Source of the DNA: Paramyrothecium sp. XJ0827
Lineage: Eukaryota; Ascomycota; Sordariomycetes; Hypocreales; Stachybotryaceae
DNA length: 64,000 bases
Assembly: GCA_020881915.1 (NCBI GenBank)
Contig: JAJFPB010000012.1
Coordinates: forward strand, 1,054,001 to 1,118,000
Direction: 5' to 3'
Each line of letters begins with the position of its first letter. The stretch's first letter is position 1. Below are positions 12,628-24,101 of the stretch, in pieces. The translations under genes and the position numbers were made by a program. The notes under the pieces were generated by a model. That model had not been told where the DNA came from, did not search any database, and saw only the letters and a list, made by a program, of their open reading frames with translations.

Positions 12628-13788
12628 ATGGCCACCAGAGATGCGCCAGGGACCTGCGACGATGCATCGGACGCGTGGATGGCCCTGCCGCTGTTCAATC
12701 GCAAGGACTCCCCGGACCACACCCGGAACGTCCTAGCATGGCAGCCCGCGGCGATGGACTTTGACATCCCGGACCTCGACTACGGCTTCTTCCACGATTA
12801 TGAAATGATTGATTATGAAAACCTCACCCCCTCGAATTTGTCCGACGCATCCCAGCCACAGTCCGACTTCATCATCACCCCTCAAGCCGAGTTTATGATC
12901 TCGGCCTTCCAATTCGACGCGCCCTTATACACATCCGACTTAACCAAACCTCAACCTGACTCTCTCATCTCCACGTTCCAATTTGACGCTGCGTCCTACC
13001 TCTCCGACTCGTCCAGGCCACAGTCTGGATGTGTCATCTCCCCTTCGCTATCCGACATTAATTCGCACTCACCAGACCTGTACAGACCGCAGCCCGAGTC
13101 TGTCATCTCCGCCTTCCAGTCCGATGCTGACTCCACCCAGCCTCAGACGGACTTTATCATCTCGGCGTTCCAGTCCGACGCCGAGTCACATTCACCCGAC
13201 TCCTCTAGACGTCAATCAGTCGTTGCCCTACACTCATCCGACTTATCCGGACCCCAGTCCGACTTCATAATCAACACCTTCCAATTCGACACTGTCTCGC
13301 ACTCCTCCGACTCAGCCAGACCACAATCTATTTCTGCCATCTCTGCCTCCAACTCCGACTCTGGCTATGAGTCGCACGCGGTCGAGAAAGCCCACTCTTC
13401 TAAGCGGCGGAACCTTCTCAACGAAATATCAGACGAGCACATCCCGCAGCCCGTGTTCACATCACCATGCCAATGCACGTTCCCGGACTGCAAATCTACC
13501 ACCATCTTTACCACGGGCCGCGACTTTAGACGCCACTACCGTCAGCACTTTAAACGTTTCTTTTGTCGGTACGAGGAATGCCCGCAATCGACGTGCGTTC
13601 CGGGGGACGCGGGCACGAAGGGCTTTGCCACCCGCAAAGATCGGGCTCGCCATGAGGCGAAGCACAACCCAGCCATCAAGTGCCCCTGGCAAGATCGCAA
13701 CGGAGGGCAGTGTACGAGAACGTTCAGCCGTATGGACAACATGAGGGACCATTATAGACGAATTCACAAAAAAGGCAGCAAGACATAG
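12628..13788 (+). CDS. C2H2 zinc-finger transcription factor, TRI6-like
   Basis: Nuclear DNA-binding regulator of 386 residues, single exon. Three C-terminal fingers are visible: around Cys283/Cys288-His303/His307, Cys313/Cys318-His342/His346 and Cys352/Cys362-His375/His380; the last two contain KGFATRKDRARHEAKH and FSRMDNMRDHYRRIH. This spacing with long loops is unlike ordinary TFIIIA-type fingers and resembles TRI6. The N-terminal 250 residues are acidic and low in complexity, with about eight imperfect units built around PQSDFIISAFQFDA, likely an activation region. The start at 12628 is the first Met; Met43 (12754) is an alternative. Its location inside the cluster and the YNAGGCC sites in neighbouring promoters support a role as cluster-specific activator (inferred). 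TRI6 of Fusarium is shorter, about 217 residues. Confidence 0.75.
   Translation: MATRDAPGTCDDASDAWMALPLFNRKDSPDHTRNVLAWQPAAMDFDIPDLDYGFFHDYEMIDYENLTPSNLSDASQPQSDFIITPQAEFMISAFQFDAPLYTSDLTKPQPDSLISTFQFDAASYLSDSSRPQSGCVISPSLSDINSHSPDLYRPQPESVISAFQSDADSTQPQTDFIISAFQSDAESHSPDSSRRQSVVALHSSDLSGPQSDFIINTFQFDTVSHSSDSARPQSISAISASNSDSGYESHAVEKAHSSKRRNLLNEISDEHIPQPVFTSPCQCTFPDCKSTTIFTTGRDFRRHYRQHFKRFFCRYEECPQSTCVPGDAGTKGFATRKDRARHEAKHNPAIKCPWQDRNGGQCTRTFSRMDNMRDHYRRIHKKGSKT
12850..13345 (+). repeat. Degenerate tandem repeat inside the C2H2 regulator
   Basis: About eight units of 18-25 codons with the core SD(S/L)xxPQSDFIISAFQFDA. Core variants include PQPDSLISTFQFDA, PQPESVISAFQSDA, PQTDFIISAFQSDA and PQSDFIINTFQFDT. 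Each unit alternates Ser-Asp-rich and Phe-Gln-Phe-Asp segments, consistent with a multivalent acidic activation domain. Unit number probably varies between strains. Confidence 0.7.
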
Positions 13789-14973
13789 ACAAACGGACAA
13801 CGAATTCACTATAGACTATTTTCTTTTTTCTCGGAGACATATAATCATTAAGGATCCATGTATATATATATCAGCAGGTTTCTGATCCCTTGCATGACGA
13901 CTCTGCTTCCCACGAGAAGCGAGCGAGGACGAGCCCTGTCGTGGCAATGAAGAATGGCACACGAGGCTCACGCCGAGACTACGGCAGGAATGGAATGAGG
14001 ATTAATGATGGAAAATAAAAGAAAGGCCAAATGGCCATCACAATTGATATCGCGCCCTTCTGAGCTCATTGTGCCGTCGCTGTGCACGTCCGCGTTGAGC
14101 ACACCGCAAAACATGATGTGGCGTTCCAACGTAAGCCTGGAACACAATCGGCAGAAACCGAAGCCACTTAGCATTGCATGGTCGGCTGCAGGGTCCGGAC
14201 TTGGCAGAAGCTTAGTCGGGGGAGGGGTGTGTGTGTCACATCCCAGTACCGATGTTGTTAGTGGCTGCGTCGTCTTGAAGACATTCTCAGGCTCGGACGG
14301 GAAAGTGGCAGCACTTGAACGAATGCAAGTAAATGGTTGAGATGCCGTGCTGTCAACCCTTCGAAATATTTTCATGAACATGAATGGGGAATAGACAAAC
14401 TCTGAGAATGGCATTACAAAGCCGACCCAACGGGTGACCAGGGCTTTCAGATGCAGACACACCCCAATGTTACACCGCATGATAAGGCAGGGGAGGCGAC
14501 GTAGAAGCAGCGAGATGGCCGAAGACGTAGCACCACACATTCCTTGAGATCTTAGAATGCAGAGATAAGCCAACTGTTTTGTTTTATGTTCTACCCTCAA
14601 GCTTACAGATACCTGATAAGTCACCATGATTCATCTTCTGTTGCAGCACAGCAACTATTACGCCAAGATCTGGCTGCAAGTCCGAAAGTGAAAGAGGTAA
14701 ATCCTGAACTCCCGATATAACGCCGCAGCCTCGCTTCATGTTTCCCGTTGCTGCTGCTGCTTCTTCCAGCCTGAACGAATCCAATGACTTATCACACCTT
14801 TTGGCACACACTTCAACCCCACGTCTCGTGGTGACGGCCGCTTCTATTCCGTAGCGAGCCAAATGACATGATGTTCCCTTGGACATGGTGCTCACAGCAA
14901 CTCGTGGCTGCCCTGTAGCCGGTTTAGTTGGTTGCGTCTATTTTGCCGTTGTTCATGACAAGGTTCCCCTGGT
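13789..14973. other. Convergent 3' region, no gene seen
   Basis: About 1.2 kb between the converging ends of the C2H2 regulator and the TRI10-like regulator. A short TA microsatellite lies near 13859-13871. The open frames present are short, lack domains and show no splice logic, so I call none. Confidence 0.5.
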
Positions 14974-16338
14974 CTACACGAGAAGCGTGGAAGAACCCTG
15001 GCCATTAATTAGGTCCTCCCAAACCGTGTGAGAGGTTGTTGTTATAAGGTCCCTCATATTCCACGACCGGTCCCAAATCGTAGACAAACCGCAACAATTG
15101 CGCAACCCTCGCACTGATGTCCCCGCAACGGCGATCAACCCCCTAAAATAATCCTCCTGGCCCCTTGAAGCCATGCACCCGGTCACAACCAAGGGCCAGA
15201 CGAGATTCTTGGCGATTCGCGCATCGGGGAGTTGCTTCAGCAGGACAATGGTTGCAGAAACGCTGTCCTGAACCTCCCTCAGATTGGGGTTGAGGCCTGA
15301 TACAACGGTGTGCATGTAGGTCAAGGCGGATGTGGCATATATGCTGGTGATGAGGTCGACCAACGCACTCCCCGAGGCCTCGCGCAATCCCGTCTCCACC
15401 AAGCTCTCGATAGCCGTGGCGCGCGATCCCAAGTCTTTCAGGCTCAAGCGATGGTTTTCTTGCTCCACCCTCTTCCACTTGTCAAGCTCGCCGACTTTTA
15501 GGATGGCCCGCAATACCCAGTTTTTGCAGCCTATAATTTGATCCATCTGGATCAAGCCATCCTGGTCCAACAGATATTGGTAGTCGGCAAACGACGACGA
15601 AGTGGGACCTAGGGAGATGCAGGAGAAGACGCCAAACAAGGCCAGCATGTTTGTGAGGAACTGCAGGGCGCCAACATACTCATACGACAGTGCGTCCTCG
15701 TCGTATGCGGCGCTGAACCGCGACGCATCTAGGATGCTCCATACAGATGATGCGAAGCGGCCCGATTTAGGAACCATGGTCCAGCCCTGGACCAGGTCCG
15801 GGATGAGGGCGTTGCCGGCGAGCAAGTGAACTTGCCAGTCACCCAAACTGAGGCTTGAAGACTGAACATGGTGAACAGGGATGCTGTTAGTGAGATGGCT
15901 GTCCGACGGCCGTGGGCAAAGAGAGGGAGAAAGGAAAGGGGTCTGCACGGAGTTTACCTCGATACTTATAAGTTGGACGGTGCTGGCCAGGGCGTGGATG
16001 TTGCCCTTGAGCTTGGCGACTCCGGTAGCAATATCTAGCTGGTCCAGAAGCTGCTGAAACTCTTGGACGGCGAGGATGTAGTAGCGCGTCCTCTCGCTCT
16101 GCCACACGCTCTCAAAGTCGTCGAGGCGCGACTCCTTGTGCAGCAGGCTGAGGCTCAGGGTTGCGTAGTACACGCTGCGGGACGAGGTGAGGATGGCGAG
16201 CAGCCACTCCCGCTTGCCCTCGTAGCTCCTGTCGTGCAGCGGAAACTGCAGCGGGAAGACGACGTCGAGGTAGTGCATCAACAGGCTGGTCTCCTTCTCC
16301 TGGGTGCGCTTGGGAAAGGTGATGGTGATTGGCGACAT
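14974..16338 (-). CDS. TRI10-like regulator (fungal transcription factor domain, no zinc cluster)
   Basis: Probable regulatory protein. Exon 1 is 16338-15958 (127 codons, ending at ISIE); a 96-bp intron (15957-15862, GTAAAC...TTCAG) leaves the frame open but encodes a Pro/Ser-rich segment unlike the rest; exon 2 is 15861-14974. The spliced product is about 422 residues, close to the ~420 of TRI10. The N-terminus begins directly with LLMHYLDVVFPLQFP and then WLLAILTSSRSVYYATLSLS, the opening of the PF11951-type fungal transcription factor domain. I searched upstream to about 17 kb on this strand and found no CX2CX6C motif, so the protein lacks its own Zn2Cys6 DNA-binding domain, as TRI10 does. 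It lies beside the TRI6-like gene, as in known TRI clusters. Alternative: an unrelated orphan regulator of the same domain family. Confidence 0.65.
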   Translation of the reverse strand: MSPITITFPKRTQEKETSLLMHYLDVVFPLQFPLHDRSYEGKREWLLAILTSSRSVYYATLSLSLLHKESRLDDFESVWQSERTRYYILAVQEFQQLLDQLDIATGVAKLKGNIHALASTVQLISIEVNSVQTPFLSPSLCPRPSDSHLTNSIPVHHVQSSSLSLGDWQVHLLAGNALIPDLVQGWTMVPKSGRFASSVWSILDASRFSAAYDEDALSYEYVGALQFLTNMLALFGVFSCISLGPTSSSFADYQYLLDQDGLIQMDQIIGCKNWVLRAILKVGELDKWKRVEQENHRLSLKDLGSRATAIESLVETGLREASGSALVDLITSIYATSALTYMHTVVSGLNPNLREVQDSVSATIVLLKQLPDARIAKNLVWPLVVTGCMASRGQEDYFRGLIAVAGTSVRGLRNCCGLSTIWDRSWNMRDLITTTSHTVWEDLINGQGSSTLLV

Positions 16339-18941
16339 GATGCGATGGGGGCTGTCCGTCCAAGATGGGACGGCGGGTGGGTGACTGAGCGGGAAATGCG
16401 AGAGTACAATAGCAAGTAGGTACTAATTACGGAGCGGTTGGTTGGTTGCCTTCCAATTCCTTTTGGGGGGAGGCCGGGGGGGGACCCGAAAAAAAACAAA
16501 CCAAAGGAACCAGTGCCAATGTGAATTTGTGTTGCTCTGCTGCGTGCGACCTGATCGAAATACTGCGTCCAGGCAGAGCCGAAGCAGAGCCGTCTTTGCC
16601 TGATGCTGCGTGGTGATGAAATTCGCCGGATCCAGAGCGGGAGACGGACCCCTGTTCGGGAATTGTTTTATTGCCCGTGGACGAAGAGGCCAGGAAGGGT
16701 AATTAAGCAAAATGGAGGAATGACGTGAGGCGCAGGCCGGTCAAGCCGTGGATCAAGATTGATTTTCCCGTTTGGGACGGACACCAGCCACAGCCCGCCA
16801 CAGCCCGCCACCGGGCCTCGTCTTGACACTGCTAGCACCGCCTAGGGCTCGGGCTAGCAGAGGATCCCGTTATTAGCGGTTCGGAGCGCAGGTCCTAGCA
16901 ACAGCGCTAGATCATCGCAAATCGCCTCGACTAAGACGGGGCGAAACAAAATTAAGTTAAAATGATACGGCAGTTTTGCATCCCTCTCGTCTGGCCCCGA
17001 CAAAGAAAACCGCGACGTCTCTTACGGCCGGTAGGCAGGCTCATGGATCTTTGCATGCTGCACGCCATACCCTACCTAGCAGGTACCGATACCTTATTTC
17101 AAGCTAAGCACACGGTACACGGTACGCGGCACACACCAGCCGAGGGGCCGAGTCATGGCCGTACACGTGACTCTGCGTAAGCGAAAAGCAAGGTGAGGTG
17201 GTACAGAGCACAGAGTACAGATACAGCGCGCGTGCAGAGAATGCACGGCACAAGGTTGGGCGGCTGGCACCCTTCCACGTGATTCGGGGTCCTTTCTGAG
17301 CCCTGAGAGGGGAGGTATAAAATAAGCAGAAACTCTTCTCCCTTTGCCTCTCCCTTCTCTCCCATCTTCACATCAGAAGCAGCTCTGCTTCGCGCCGAAC
17401 ATGCTGCTGATCCAGATGCGGCATCGCAGGGCATGAATGCTAATGCTTGCTGAAAGTTGTTCATTGATCATGCTGCCTCTTCCCTCTACTCTACCGACGG
17501 AGCCCGTTGCCAAACACGGGCTCCATGAGTCGCGTGTTGCGGTCAACCGAAAGAGGTGAGATTGTGACACACTTCTCAGTCACTTCCGTGCGCAAACACG
17601 TCATGCGCCTGGCCTTGCCGCCGCCGCCCATCGCCATCGCCATCGCCACGGCGCTCACACCGTCGACGGCCCAGCTCAGCTCATCTCTGGCGACCAGCTC
17701 CCCTGCACTGCACGTGCTGGCACGTTTCTGTCACAAACCTCCTCAGGTAAGATCCTACTTGTCTCTTTTACTTGTCTTTCATCACCCATCATATCTCCTG
17801 TATGAAGAAACAAAATTTTGCCGAGGTGACAGCCCTGTGGGCTATGATCACAACCATTTACAGCTTTGGAAGAGCGACATCGTCGGACCATGGACTTGCG
17901 AGAAACTTGGATGAGATGCACAATTGTTTTGAGAGAACACGTCGAGGCTAACGTTTCAACTGTGTTCCCCAGGTCCTCCCCCCTCTTCGAGCCCCCATCT
18001 ACGACTGCTGTATATTCGCCGAGTGCTGTCCCTACGTTGGCTCGGCGTATAATTGCGTAGGGCGAGTGGAGCGCGTGCGTGGGGTCGTGAGAAGGGAACT
18101 AAGCCTTGGCGGCCGCTGCTCCACCTGAATAGTGTGCGCGCGCACTCCGCAATCGGTTGGTGCTAGGAGCGATGCGAACACTTCGTCTGTTGAATGCATG
18201 CTGTGAATGCTTGAATGAAGGTCTCGTAGAATGAGAAAGGCTTCGCCAAAGCGTACTATCTCGGATCTCTGGCCTCAAGTGATGTGAGTTGCTCCCGTCC
18301 GGTGCGTTCCCCGCCAAAGAAGTGTCACGTAATCATCCTGGGATAATTGCATTTCCGTGATTGCTATCTGTTGGTCTCCACCGCCGTTACATCCACGAAG
18401 CGTCATTCGCCGGACCCTCCCGCTCGCCGCCAAGCCGACAAGACGCGGGCGGCTAAGGTCCCCCTCAGCTGACGTTGGCCGGGGGGAGAAGACACGTAGC
18501 GTCGGTTAGACCAGCGTTGGTGCTCACGGATGCCAGGGATCGGATCTGTCCCCCCGGTATCCGTTGATCCACGATACGGGGGGGGGCCCTGTCCTGGCGC
18601 AGGCCATGAATGACGACGATCCCTGGCTCTCGCCGAGCAACGCCCGCCCGCACCCTGAAATGAAAAGGGAAGCGAAACGAGGGGAAATCGTGAGATGCTC
18701 GAATTTCCGACACCGGACGAATGGGGCCCGAGACGCATTCCACCCGCTGCAGCACGCGAACAGTATCACGCATCTTCCCCTGGTTATGTCCTTTCTCTTT
18801 CGCTTGCTCAACGGAACTCAATACGTTCCCAGGTCTAGTCTAAGTGTGATTATAATTATAACAAAAGCGCCGTGTAACAAAACCTCGCAATCCCCCGCCC
18901 ACTCGCTCCCAACCCCGTACGCCGGTTTAAGCAGAAACTGT
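16339..18941. other. Intergenic region, 2.6 kb, no supported gene
   Basis: Upstream of the TRI10-like gene and downstream of the second acyltransferase. Composition is GC-rich with poly-G runs near 16465-16490 and 18582-18590. Short open frames such as 17507-17914 have no domain and low-complexity content (a PPPPIAIAIA stretch). A weak inverted repeat (ATATTCGCCGAG / CTCGGCGTATA) lies at about 18012-18050. Two isolated YNAGGCC matches (near 16817 and 18268) are not clustered. Confidence 0.45.
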
Positions 18942-20920
18942 TCACAGTCTAAAGGCCAGCATGAAGTCCGCGACGGACTTAAGATACTTCGCCGTCTCCT
19001 CTTCCGTAAAGTTGGCGTCGTTGTAGCAGATGGTCAGCATCGACGTGTCGTTCCAGCTGTCCAACCGGAGTGCCCTGGGCTTTGTTAGACAACGTACAGA
19101 CACGGAAACGGAGGGCCCATGGAGATGCCGGCGAGGAGTTGCAGGGGAAAGATGACACGAGTCAAGAGGCAATTGAATGCATTCTGTTTTCACTTACACA
19201 TATGGAAGGAACTGGTTGAGCAAGAAGGTGAAGTTGACAGTCTTCAAAAGAGTCTCGCCCGTAGCTGTCGACGTCACAGCCGTAGGGATGTACTGCTCGT
19301 TGATGCCGTCGCTTGAGATGAACTAATGCACGTCATTCAGATCAGCACTGCCGGTGATTGCTTCCCGCATCCTCCTCGGGGTCGCAGCAGACGAATGAAG
19401 GGCTCTGCAGGAGCCAAAAGTAGAACTTACCGGCCCGGACGTCTTGTCAAACGGCATAGGGTTTCTGCCGCATAAATCCCTGTCAGCCTTCCACTCTGGG
19501 AGGGAGGGAGTGTGTGCGTAGCAAGGGGATACGTACCTGGCCAGCATCATGCCCTCAAAGGTGAGGGTTCGGAGGCCGAGAGCGAGCTGGGACGGGTCCT
19601 GAATCCACAGGTCGAATGAGGCCTTGACGTCCTTGGTGGCGCTCGCCAAGGCCGCGACGACGGCGTCCTTGTCGTCATCCAGCGTGACGAGCAGCGACTT
19701 GACGTTGTCGACCTTGATAACGGCACCCGTCACGCACCCGGCCATGTAGCTGTCCTTGAGGTCCTCCCGCAGGTACCGGCGGGCGTTGACGGCCGTGGGC
19801 GCCACGAAGGACTCCGTCTCGGACACCTCCGTCGTGGGCTTGTAGGTGGCGAGCATCGCGACGACCGTGGCGGCCTGCGCCAGGTGCGAGATGGTGAACT
19901 TGGGGCCGAGCCGGGTCTTGACGGCGCGGATGATGTCCTTGGTCTCGGCCGGGGTGAAGGTCAGGACGTGCGCGCGAGGGATCGCCTCGTCGCTGGCCTT
20001 GAACGGCATGCCGCGGGAGCTCTGAGACATGGCGCGTATTAGTAGAGGCACCGCCGGGAAAAGAGGGAACAGTGAATTCTGAGTAATGCGTGAGTGGCTA
20101 AAAGAAACTGCGTATGACTCACCATGCTCTGCGCCAATGTGTTTACGTATTGCTGGCCGCGGGCCTCGAACTCAGCCCCGAGCGTCTCAATCTTGATCTT
20201 CATCGCGTCGATCGCCGCCGTGTGAAAGTTGGAGAGTTCCGTACCCCATTGTATCTTCGGAGGCGCCTGTCCGGCAGGGGTTCCGATGAAGTTGTTCAGC
20301 TGGCGGAGCAGGTAGCCGACGGCGATGCGCGCCCCGATGCCGTCCCAGTAGAGATGGTTCATGTGGAACAGGACGTCGACCGACGCCCCCACTGGGAGCG
20401 GTGCGCTTTCGTCAGGCACGTCTGAGATCAGGAAAATGTCCACGGGCTTTCCTGGCTTGCGGTCCGCGACGGCAGTCTGTTGTCGCCGCTGTTCGATATC
20501 GTACCAAACCTGCTGGGCTGTCTGGGCGGTGGGCACCGCATGGACGGTGTCCTTGGCCCACGCAAGTGCCGCCTCGTCGCTCTCGGGCGACTCGTACTCA
20601 AAAATGGGATTGGGCTTCTCATCCCAGTGAGCAGTGCAAGCACACTCGGGATGTTCATGGCGCGCCACCAACAGGGTTGATTCGAACTTCTCCTTCAGGT
20701 ATGCTAGAGACAGGGCTGTGGATCCTGGAGCGTCGGTGGTGCGGAGCGACGCGGTGAGGTACAGGTCGTACTGGCCCCGTCGATTCAACTGCTCGAACCC
20801 TACAATGACCTCGAAGCCGATGCCCCTTCGTCGCGCCAGGCGCGGATTCGTCTTGGATATGTTCCACCGGTGGTTCTCGGGGATCAATGGGGGCAGTTGG
20901 AATGCGGGCAGGCTACCCAT
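18942..20920 (-). CDS. TRI3-like O-acyltransferase (HxxxD family)
   Basis: Predicted cytosolic acyltransferase that would acylate a hydroxyl of a terpenoid or polyketide. Five exons: 20920-20123, 20021-19537, 19464-19431, 19322-19198 and 19074-18942. All junctions are GT-AG and in phase, giving about 524 residues, a usual length for the TRI3 family. The catalytic motif NHLYWDG places His189 and Asp193. The third exon is a 34-base mini-exon encoding NPMPFDKTSGP. The C-terminus ends in an SWND...TICYND strand pair and a short helix (KYLKSVADFMLAF). It is a paralogue of the acyltransferase at the left edge. It sits between the TRI10-like regulator and the TRI4-like P450, so TRI3 is the more likely counterpart here. 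Five YNAGGCC sites lie 0.26-0.56 kb upstream. Confidence 0.8.
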
Positions 20921-22238
20921 GTTGAGCGTTGGATTATGGGGATGAGCTTTTTCCCCCTTCTTCAGATGCCAATGTTAATCAAATTGAAGATTGGACTGGG
21001 AGATGTCTTTTCTTTCAGTATCAGCCGGCAATTTCTCTTTCTAGGCAGGATAGTGTGGCTGATTTACGGCCCAGGTCAGCTTAAGTAGTTCTGATAGCCA
21101 TTTGGCAGCAGGATTGTAGGTAGAAGCCAAGCCAGTCCAAGCTTGGCATAGGCCAAAACATGGTCCTAAGGGGGGAAGCTGTGAGGCCTAAATAAGACTG
21201 CAATGCCTTTCCACTCCTTCTTTCGTGAAATGGGACCTCATGTGGCCTAACAGTTGGGGCATGGTTGCTGGCAGCCAGTCGTACGTTGCTTATGTTTGTC
21301 TTGATCGTGTTCGGCTAGTTTTCATGCTCAAACTAGCAAATAGGCGTGATTGTCGGTCCTAACGCCAGGATAGGTCAGGAGAAGATACACGCATCCAGCA
21401 TGAGCCACCGCCGGTCCCCATGGAGGGCCTTAACAGGCTGTCTCAGCCAATGAGTTGAAGTGACCCCGTGGGGCCTGACAGGTTCGGTCTGAACGGAAGT
21501 GCGACGACATCTCGAACCTTCTCGACTCAGTCTCTCGAACTTTGTTCTCCCAAGTCTATCAGAGTATACGCCTAACCGTCGCTGGCGATTTGTCTGCAGC
21601 ATAGGTTTTGGAGCGCTTGGGTGGTTTTATAACTTTCGCGGGAGAATTAATGAGGAGTACAATGTGCCTGATCCGTAGGATGGGAATTAATATACTCTAT
21701 AGATTCTTACTTATTCGCCTTCTTAGGTTTTCTTCAAAGGTTTCGTCGTATTTAGTGACAAGACATCCATCTTAACTCACTTGAAATAACGTATTGTATG
21801 ACCGAAATCTACAAAGTACTATAGAACCAAGAACTCCACGTTCACTGGCCAGTAGGAAATGTTTGCCGCAGAGATGTTTTGACTCTAAACAATGAATAGT
21901 ATGAATCAGAACACGAATGGGCCACGGATGCAGATTTTTTGGACGCATGAGAGCCGTCATATAGTCAAGTAATGCTTTCATTGACTTGCGTGGACCATAA
22001 ACCTTAACTCGAGTCACTCACTCCTTGTAAAGAATAAGTACAGAAGAAACATTCTATTCGAGTTTGACTCTAACTCCCTGGCCATGAAAAAAAATCCCAA
22101 TCCATCATGCCAGTCTATCCTGACCACCTCTCCGGTTCTGACCATCCCCGTCGTCTTTGCGCGCTGAAGTTTTGCTCAAGGGATATTACTAGCGCGTATC
22201 ATTAGTTCCGTTTGCATTGTTAGTTCCTAAGCCACTGC
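20921..22238. promoter_or_regulatory. Promoter of the TRI3-like gene with a dense YNAGGCC group
   Basis: YNAGGCC matches are at 21182-21188 (plus) overlapping 21185-21191 (minus), which form a near-palindrome TGAGGCCTAA. Further matches are at 21244-21250, 21426-21432 and 21472-21478 (all minus). Five in 300 bp is far above the ~0.3 expected by chance. The distal part, about 21600-22238, is AT-rich and is also the 3' flank of the P450 gene. Confidence 0.55.
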
Positions 22239-24101
22239 TTAGTCGGTGGAGATGAGTTGCTGCTTCTCAAAGTCAGGGCGGTGCCTGTTCAGGACCTTGA
22301 CGCGGATCTCTCCGAGACCCTCGGTCTTGCCGGGGATGGCCTTGGGGTAGGCGACGATACGGGCGTAGGTCATGTCGAGATCCGCCATCGTGGTATCATA
22401 CAGTTCAAAGTCGAACTCGCGGGCGACGCGCGAAAGGGTGAGGTACATCTCAGCGAAGGACATGCTGGAAACGAGCGGGTTAGCTTCTTGTCACACCCTC
22501 GATTGCAGGACAGAATCACTCACTTAATACCGATGCACTGTCTGCTGCCCTGGGAAAAGTTGGTCAGGAACTTCTTCAGAGGGACGCCATCTTGAGCAGC
22601 CTTGATCCATCGCTCAGGCTTGAATTTGTCCGCCTCGGGGTAGAGCTCCTCGTCAGTGTGAACAAAGTAAGTCGACTGGCTCAAGGGGGTCTGTGAAATT
22701 GTTAATAAATCAGCTCGTATTCAAACACAACGTGTTTGTAGTAAGATGGAATGATCCAATTGAAAACTTACACCGGCAGGAATGGTGTAGTCCTTGTACT
22801 GCAGGTCCACGTTCATAGGGACACGTGCCGAACGAGTGATGGGACCGAAAGCGAGACGGAGACCCTCGTGCACAACACCGCTCTGAGAATTAGATGTCAA
22901 TAAATAATTTCACTTCCACAGATGATGTATCGGACAGAAACATACCAGGTAGGGAAGAGCTTCCAGAGTCTGGAGAGAGTGCTCGAAGCCTGGAGTGGGG
23001 GGAAGAGTGTCCAGCTCCTCACGCAGCTTCTTCAGGCAGTCGGGGTTGGTCAGGAGGTAGAACATGGTGATGGCCATAGTACGCGAAGTGGTCTCGGTAC
23101 CGGCAAAGAGGAACACAGTGCCCTCGTCAAGCAGACGGGCGACGGTTCGCTCGTGGGAAGGAATGTTGGTGTCAGCCAGAGCTCCGACGAGGGCGGAAGC
23201 CTTGGAGTCGGCCGAATGGCTTGAAGTGAACTGAGCAACACCGTTGGCGTGGATCTCCTCGCGCATGACCATGAGATCAGCCAGGGGAGGCATGAATTTG
23301 CGGACCACCCACTCGGGCAGCACCTTCAGGCCGTTGACCATGGTGGGGAGGAATCGGGCCAGATGGTAGAGCTTGGTGAGACCCTGGAAGCCATCGCGGA
23401 CGACAAAGTGGTAGTCGGGAACGCTGAGGTAGTCAAAGTTCTTTCCGTAGAAGCGCGAGCAGATGACGTCGGCGGTCAGGGCGGCGAAGATACCGTCAAG
23501 GGTGAGGACCTCGTTGCCCTTCATGTGTCCTTCCATGCGTTCGGACAGCTTGGTGATGCGTTCGTGGACGGTGGGCTCAAGGGCAGCGAGGGAACGCTTT
23601 GAGAAGTAGGGGTTCAGGTAGCCACGACGAGCACGGTGGGTGTCGTGGTCCACGGTGGCTGCAGTGGATGAGGGGACGTCGAAGGCACCGACGCCTGCGG
23701 CGTCCTTGTTCGTCTTTCGAGAGCCAGCGGCGTAGATGGTGTGATAGTACGAGGAGTCCTTAATGTGAACCTCTCTGTGGTTGACACGAACGATGGGACC
23801 TTTTGTTCACCAGCATTAGCACTTTGCGTTCCCAAGCGTAGTGCCTCATTAGTCTCTTACCGTATTTCTCGTGCATCTTCTGAACCTCCCAGAGGTATTG
23901 ACCGCCGCGGATGACTTCATGGTAGAACTCGAGGTAGGGACCCATGACGGCCAGCTTCGGGCCGGGAATATGGCTCAATGGATGCAAGTAGATGTTGTAG
24001 AAACATTGCCACGCGAGGTACAGGAAGTAGAGACCCGCGATGCCTCCCAAGACGGCCCCGATGGGGATGGTCTTGGCTGTCTCGAGATTCAAGGCAGCCA
24101 T
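22239..24101 (-). CDS. Cytochrome P450 of the CYP58 family, TRI4-like (trichodiene oxygenase type)
   Basis: ER-anchored haem monooxygenase. Five exons: 24101-23861, 23799-22946, 22882-22772, 22690-22524 and 22464-22239, all GT-AG and in phase, giving about 532 residues. An N-terminal membrane helix (about 12-35) is followed by the proline hinge HIPGPKL. The I-helix motif is AGTETTSRT (about 312), the ExxR motif EGLR, and the haem loop FSQGSRQCIG with ligand Cys454. Segments such as GPYLEFYHEVIRGGQYLW, GAFDVPSSTAATVDHD and RRGYLNPYFSKR closely match what I know of TRI4, the multifunctional oxygenase that makes isotrichotriol from trichodiene. That match is my recognition and needs alignment. 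Promoter sites: three YNAGGCC within 0.4 kb upstream. If it is TRI4, a trichodiene synthase must exist elsewhere in the genome. Confidence 0.8.

Noticed and set aside
16339..17000. Search for an upstream Zn2Cys6 exon of the TRI10-like gene
   Set aside because: No CX2CX6C pattern in any minus-strand frame here; the protein appears to begin at MSPITITF.
17507..17914. Plus-strand open frame of 135 codons
   Set aside because: Low-complexity composition, no domain, no splice evidence; probably chance in GC-rich intergenic DNA.
18010..18052. Imperfect inverted repeat as possible terminator or small transposon end
   Set aside because: Only about 10-12 bases per arm with mismatches and no target-site duplication seen.
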